The notes beneath the pieces were generated by a model. That model did not search any database. It saw only the letters and a list, made by a program, of their open reading frames with translations, and was not told the origin of the DNA. This document shows, one piece after another, positions 60,544-64,000 of a stretch of DNA of 64,000 nucleotides (positions are counted from its first letter, which is position 1; every line of letters starts with the position of its first letter). The position numbers were made by a program, and so were the translations under genes. This DNA comes from Kosakonia arachidis (lineage in GTDB: Bacteria; Pseudomonadota; Gammaproteobacteria; Enterobacterales; Enterobacteriaceae): assembly GCF_900116535.1 (NCBI RefSeq), contig NZ_FPAU01000002.1, positions 97,301 through 161,300 on the forward strand. Reading direction: 5' to 3'.

Positions 60544-60566
60544 AAGATGCATAAATAATACACCTT
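60544..60566. promoter_or_regulatory. NsrR-like operator before ygbA
   Basis: AAGATGCATAAATAATACAC then CTT is an imperfect 11-1-11 palindrome of the NsrR type (AAGATGCATTT arms). It lies 17 bp upstream of the ygbA ATG, so NO-responsive repression is likely. Confidence 0.75.
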
Positions 60567-60705
60567 AATAAATGCGCAAAAAACCACACCCGCCGCGTTT
60601 TCATGTAAAGGCCAGGCCTCTCATGCCGATACCTGTTACGCACTTCTGCTGATGATGAAAAAATGGAGCCGCAATAACAAACGGCGCATACCCTTAAGGA
60701 CAACC

Positions 60706-61314
60706 ATGAAATCTTTTTTTCTACACCTGACACTGCTCACGCTGACGATGACGGGAGCCGCAAAGGCGCAAACGCTGACCGAAAGTTTGCTGCGTTGCGA
60801 CAGCACTTTTTTCAATGAACTCTATAAGCAGCGGGCAACGCTGGCGCACACTGCGCCACTGGTGACGGATAAGCAGCATCACGCCTGGTTTGCCGCGCCG
60901 AAAGATGGCTCCGATACCGTTTGGTTTAGCAAGCCGCTGCGCATAAATCAGCTTACTATTTCTGGCTTTGACAGGTCGCAGGAGTCACTGGGCAAATTGG
61001 GCGATTATTACTTCTGGGGATGGGTGATCGAAGAGCCCATCTCTGTGGTGATAGCTGCGTTGCCTGATGTTCACTGGCAAAAAGTCACTGACGGCTATTA
61101 CGGCAATCCGCTGATCAAGCGCGCCGGTGAGACAACATGGCGGGTCAACAAAACCGCCGTCAGCGGTATTGCTCCGGCAGCAGATAGCGTGGAAAAACTC
61201 GCTATGCTGGAGGTGAGCGAAGGTAAAACCTTTTTGCGCTGCTCGATTCAAGGCAAGGTCAGCAAGGACGAGTTACTGGCGGTGCGCCCGGATCTGCAAG
61301 GAGAGCAAAAATGA
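60706..61314 (+). CDS. Predicted secreted protein, unknown function
   Basis: A 202-residue protein with a clear signal peptide (MKSFFLHLTLLTLTMTGAAKA, cleavage after AKA). AAGGA precedes the ATG at 60706, which is preferred over an upstream start 54 nt earlier. The mature part holds two cysteines, LLRCDST and FLRCSIQ, possibly a disulfide. It overlaps the following lipoprotein gene by 4 nt, forming a two-gene unit. I do not recognise a family. Confidence 0.75.
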   Translation: MKSFFLHLTLLTLTMTGAAKAQTLTESLLRCDSTFFNELYKQRATLAHTAPLVTDKQHHAWFAAPKDGSDTVWFSKPLRINQLTISGFDRSQESLGKLGDYYFWGWVIEEPISVVIAALPDVHWQKVTDGYYGNPLIKRAGETTWRVNKTAVSGIAPAADSVEKLAMLEVSEGKTFLRCSIQGKVSKDELLAVRPDLQGEQK

Positions 61315-61832
61315 AAAAATCTCTGTTTATTGGCTCAGCACTGCTGCTGATGTCCGGCTGCACCAGCCATCCTGGCGCCACCGTTACGCAAGAGGAAACA
61401 CCACCCAAGCGGGTCGTTAAGTTCGTGACACTCAGCAGCGGCGTCAGCTATCTCGATTTTCGCACCATTTCCCTTTACGACGGCAATCCCTATTTGCGCC
61501 GTATTGACGTGATTCATAACTACAACAAAGGCATGCCGGTGAAAAAGAATCCGCTGATGATGATTCGCAGCGAACGCCAAAGCCTGGTTGTAAACTGTGA
61601 TACACACCAGTTCGCCCATGTACATAAGCTTTTCTTTTCAGAGCATTTTGCCACTGGCGACAAAATCGCCCGCATGAACACGCCAGGACAGTGGCAGGAT
61701 TATCCGCCAACATCCTTGATCGGACTGACGGCAGGCTTGTTGTGTAAGCTCCCGGCGGATCGCCTGCCCGCAGAGCCCGAACGCGATACGCAAACACCGG
61801 ATCTGTTAACTGTGTTACAGAACGGAAAATAG
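61311..61832 (+). CDS. Predicted lipoprotein
   Basis: A 173-residue protein with a lipoprotein signal (MKKSLFIGSALLLMSGC, lipobox LMSGC followed by Thr). The remainder has the pattern YLDFRTISLYDGNPYLRRIDVIHNY, IRSERQSLVVNCDT and LTAGLLCK, reminiscent of surface-adhesin E-type proteins with a conserved disulfide; this is a weak inference. Translationally coupled (ATGA) to the secreted protein gene before it. Confidence 0.75.
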   Translation: MKKSLFIGSALLLMSGCTSHPGATVTQEETPPKRVVKFVTLSSGVSYLDFRTISLYDGNPYLRRIDVIHNYNKGMPVKKNPLMMIRSERQSLVVNCDTHQFAHVHKLFFSEHFATGDKIARMNTPGQWQDYPPTSLIGLTAGLLCKLPADRLPAEPERDTQTPDLLTVLQNGK

Positions 61833-61858
61833 TCGTCGGCACAGAATGCTACCGGGCT

Positions 61859-61891
61859 ACAGTGGGCAGATGCCACCGAGCATCGCCCACT
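61859..61891. terminator. Hairpin between convergent genes
   Basis: CAGTGGGCAGATGC and GCATCGCCCACTG form a 13-bp stem with one bulged A and a CACCGA loop. It lies between the stop of the lipoprotein gene and the stop of the convergent nitrate reductase fusion. No T-run is present. Confidence 0.5.
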
Positions 61892-61950
61892 GTTGGCTAA
61901 CGTCACGAATGTCGGCGATTGAAAACCCGCCGTGTCGGCTGCATCTACGC

Positions 61951-64000
61951 TTAATAGACATCGCGCTGATAGCGATTTTCCCGCACCAGTGCCGCCACCC
62001 AGTCGCTGGCCTCATCGGCATTCATGCCGCCAAAGGTTTGCACCACCTGTTTTAGTGCCGCGTCGACATCTTTCGCCATATGGCTGGCATCGCCGCAGAC
62101 ATAAAAACAGGCACCGTCGCACAGCCAGCGCCACAGCTCCGCCCCCTCTTCCACCATGCGATGCTGGACATAGATTTTCTCCACCTGATCGCGGGAAAAC
62201 GCCGTGCTCAGACGGTGCAGGACGCCGTCGCGCTGCCAGGCTTCCATTTCCTCCTGATACCAGAAATCCGTCGCCGCATGTTGCTCGCCAAAAAATAACC
62301 AGTTACGCCCCGCAGCAGCAGTGGCCTGTCGTTCCTGTAAGAAGCCGCGAAACGGCGCGATACCCGTGCCAGCGCCAACCATGATCACCGGTGTTTGCGG
62401 ATTGGCAGGCAGGCGGAAGTGTGGCGACGAGTGAATAAACACCGCCGCACGGGTCGCGCGATCGGCAAGAAACGTCGAGCAGACGCCGCCACGCTTATTT
62501 CCTTCGCCATAACGCACCGTCGCGACCGTTAGCGCCACCTGCTGCGGCGAAACCTGCGGGCTGGAAGAGATAGAATAAAAACGCGGCTGTAAACGGCGCA
62601 GCACCGACAACCACGTCTGCGCCGGGGCGCGAACCGGGGACATCTGCAGCAGATCACTAAGCTGGCGTCCCCACAGCCACTGCGATAATTCCCCGGTGTT
62701 GTCGAGGCGTGTTTTTAGCTCCGCGTTGCCGGTTTGCTCGCAAACAAATCGCATGATTTCCGGGGTGATGCGCGTGATATCCATCTCGTTGGTCAGCGCT
62801 TCACGCAATGTCATTTCGCCTTTATCGCTCAGTTGCACCGGCGTTTGCGCGTCCAGCTCCAGCAGGTGCAGTATCTTATCAACCTCCTGTGGGCAGTTGA
62901 TTGGCCAGACGCCGAGGGCATCGCCCACTTCGTAGTGCATCCCGCTGCCTTGCAGATCAAAAACAAACTGGCGGATCTCTTTTTGCGCCAACGACGCATT
63001 CAACCGCTGGTTCACCACCAGTGGAACAGTTAATGGTTGATGACGGCTAAAGCCGGGCTTTGGTTGCGTTTCGCTGACTTCCGCTATTACCTCACCGAGC
63101 AGCGCGCGCTGCACCGCATGCAGCCACTGCTGCGCTGGCGCATTATCGCCCGCATCGCATTCATAACGGGCCACCAGCCGTTGCGCGCCCAGCGCTTCCA
63201 GCCGGGCATCAAGCTTGCGGCCAAAGCCGCAAAACCGATCGTAGCTGGCGTCGCCAAAAGCCAGTACGGAAAAGGCAGTGCCGGTGAGTTCAGGCGCGCT
63301 GTCGCTTTGCAGCGCCGTCCACAGCGCCGCGCCGTTGTCCGGCGGATCGCCATCACCAAAGGTACTGACGACCAGCAACACATGCGAGGCAGCGGCAATA
63401 TCGGCCACGCCGACGCTATCCATCTCCCGCAGTTTTATCGCCTGTCCGGCATCGAGAAATTGCCCGGCGCAGCGGCGGGCAAAGGCCTGCGCATTGCCAG
63501 TCATCGACGCCCATAAGACCAGCAGCACGCCCGGCGTGGCTTGCGCTGTTACGGCAGGTTTTTCGCTCACTACTGGCTGCTGTGCGCTGCGCATCAGCGC
63601 GACGGCGGCATGTTTCAGTTCCGGTTGCAGTGAAATAGGATCGACGGCGTCACTGGTCACCACGTTGATCGCCAGCGTGTCGCCAAACAGATCGTTCCAG
63701 TGAAACGGCGCAAAACAGTTGCCGGGGCTGACCCTATCAGTGATCACTGCAGGCAGCGTTGCCCGTCCGCGCCGGGAACGAATATCCACATGATCCCCCG
63801 CGCGAATGTTAAGCCGTTCGGCATCCTGCGGTGCGATTTCAACAAACGGACCGGGGTTGAGCTGGTTGAGCATCGGGATCTTCCCGGTTTTCGTCAGGGT
63901 GTGCCACTGGTGCTGGACGCGCCCGGTATTCAGCACCAGCGGAAATTCGTCGTCCGGCATCTCCACTGGTGCCAGATCCGGGCGGGCGAAGAATTGCGCC
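61951..64000 (-). CDS. Nitrate reductase-diflavin reductase fusion (C-terminal part)
   Basis: Partial: the frame runs off the right edge, about 682 residues visible. Domains in order: end of a molybdopterin enzyme with the dinucleotide-binding region (EFPLVLNTGRVQHQWHT, FAPFHWNDLFG), then a flavodoxin FMN domain (LWASMTGNAQAFARR, STFGDGDPPDNG), then a CysJ-like FAD/NADPH module (RFYSISSSPQ, GAGTGIAPFRGFLQER, ACFYVCGDASHM) to the C-terminal Tyr. This fits the NasA-type assimilatory nitrate reductases annotated as fused to a sulfite reductase flavoprotein, a self-contained enzyme taking electrons from NAD(P)H. The N-terminal catalytic half is outside the window. Confidence 0.85.
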   Translation of the reverse strand, partial: AQFFARPDLAPVEMPDDEFPLVLNTGRVQHQWHTLTKTGKIPMLNQLNPGPFVEIAPQDAERLNIRAGDHVDIRSRRGRATLPAVITDRVSPGNCFAPFHWNDLFGDTLAINVVTSDAVDPISLQPELKHAAVALMRSAQQPVVSEKPAVTAQATPGVLLVLWASMTGNAQAFARRCAGQFLDAGQAIKLREMDSVGVADIAAASHVLLVVSTFGDGDPPDNGAALWTALQSDSAPELTGTAFSVLAFGDASYDRFCGFGRKLDARLEALGAQRLVARYECDAGDNAPAQQWLHAVQRALLGEVIAEVSETQPKPGFSRHQPLTVPLVVNQRLNASLAQKEIRQFVFDLQGSGMHYEVGDALGVWPINCPQEVDKILHLLELDAQTPVQLSDKGEMTLREALTNEMDITRITPEIMRFVCEQTGNAELKTRLDNTGELSQWLWGRQLSDLLQMSPVRAPAQTWLSVLRRLQPRFYSISSSPQVSPQQVALTVATVRYGEGNKRGGVCSTFLADRATRAAVFIHSSPHFRLPANPQTPVIMVGAGTGIAPFRGFLQERQATAAAGRNWLFFGEQHAATDFWYQEEMEAWQRDGVLHRLSTAFSRDQVEKIYVQHRMVEEGAELWRWLCDGACFYVCGDASHMAKDVDAALKQVVQTFGGMNADEASDWVAALVRENRYQRDVY

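Overview
This window looks like chromosomal DNA of an enterobacterium close to Enterobacter, Kosakonia or Citrobacter. Most genes match Escherichia coli families at nearly full length. The backbone follows the E. coli order argV-serV-csrA-alaS-recX-recA-pncC, mltB-srlAEBD-gutM-srlR-gutQ-norR-norVW-hypF-hydN-ascGFB-hycIHGFEDCBA-hypABCDE-fhlA-ygbA. The genus is inferred, not proven.

Layout. 1-5.9 kb: end of a tRNA cluster, then csrA, alaS, recX, recA (with a clear LexA-controlled promoter) and pncC. 6.1-8.7 kb: a zinc-type ABC transporter operon with a Zur-like box and an overlooked 36-residue membrane ORF at its head. 8.8-16.2 kb: a one-strand sugar island (PRD regulator, PTS EIIA/EIIB/EIIC, two class II aldolases, ROK kinase, D-lyxose isomerase). 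It is bracketed by two near-identical 66-67 bp copies of the mltB terminator. 16.2-22.5 kb: mltB and the sorbitol (srl/gut) operon. 22.5-26.8 kb: nitric oxide defence (norR, norV, norW) with three NorR boxes and a sigma54 promoter. 26.8-31.8 kb: hypF, a cysteine-type formate dehydrogenase H, and hydN. 31.9-36.1 kb: the asc beta-glucoside operon.

36.1-43.9 kb is accessory: an Ada-like repair gene, a five-gene operon of uncertain role (monooxygenase fold, ACT, ArsR, PEP mutase-like, Ada), an orphan LacI regulator, an aldo/keto reductase with a divergent LysR regulator, and a GAF-GGDEF protein with a degenerate signature. 43.9-57.7 kb is the whole formate hydrogenlyase system: the hyc structural operon, hypABCDE maturation genes and the activator fhlA. 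Candidate sigma54 promoters and a recurring FhlA-like motif lie in front of hydN, inside hycA-hycB and in front of hypA. A two-domain molbindin gene follows fhlA.

58.2-60.2 kb holds a family of structured repeats of about 300 bp, two of them inverted around a lone 148-codon ORF. The leader of that ORF carries an A-B-C set of complementary segments resembling the immunity RNA layout of phage P4. The right end has ygbA with an NsrR-like box, two secreted-protein genes, and the C-terminal part of an assimilatory nitrate reductase fused to a CysJ-like diflavin reductase, cut by the window edge.

The genes form a redox theme: formate oxidation to hydrogen, molybdenum binding, nitrate reduction and nitric oxide detoxification, with several sugar PTS systems feeding fermentation.
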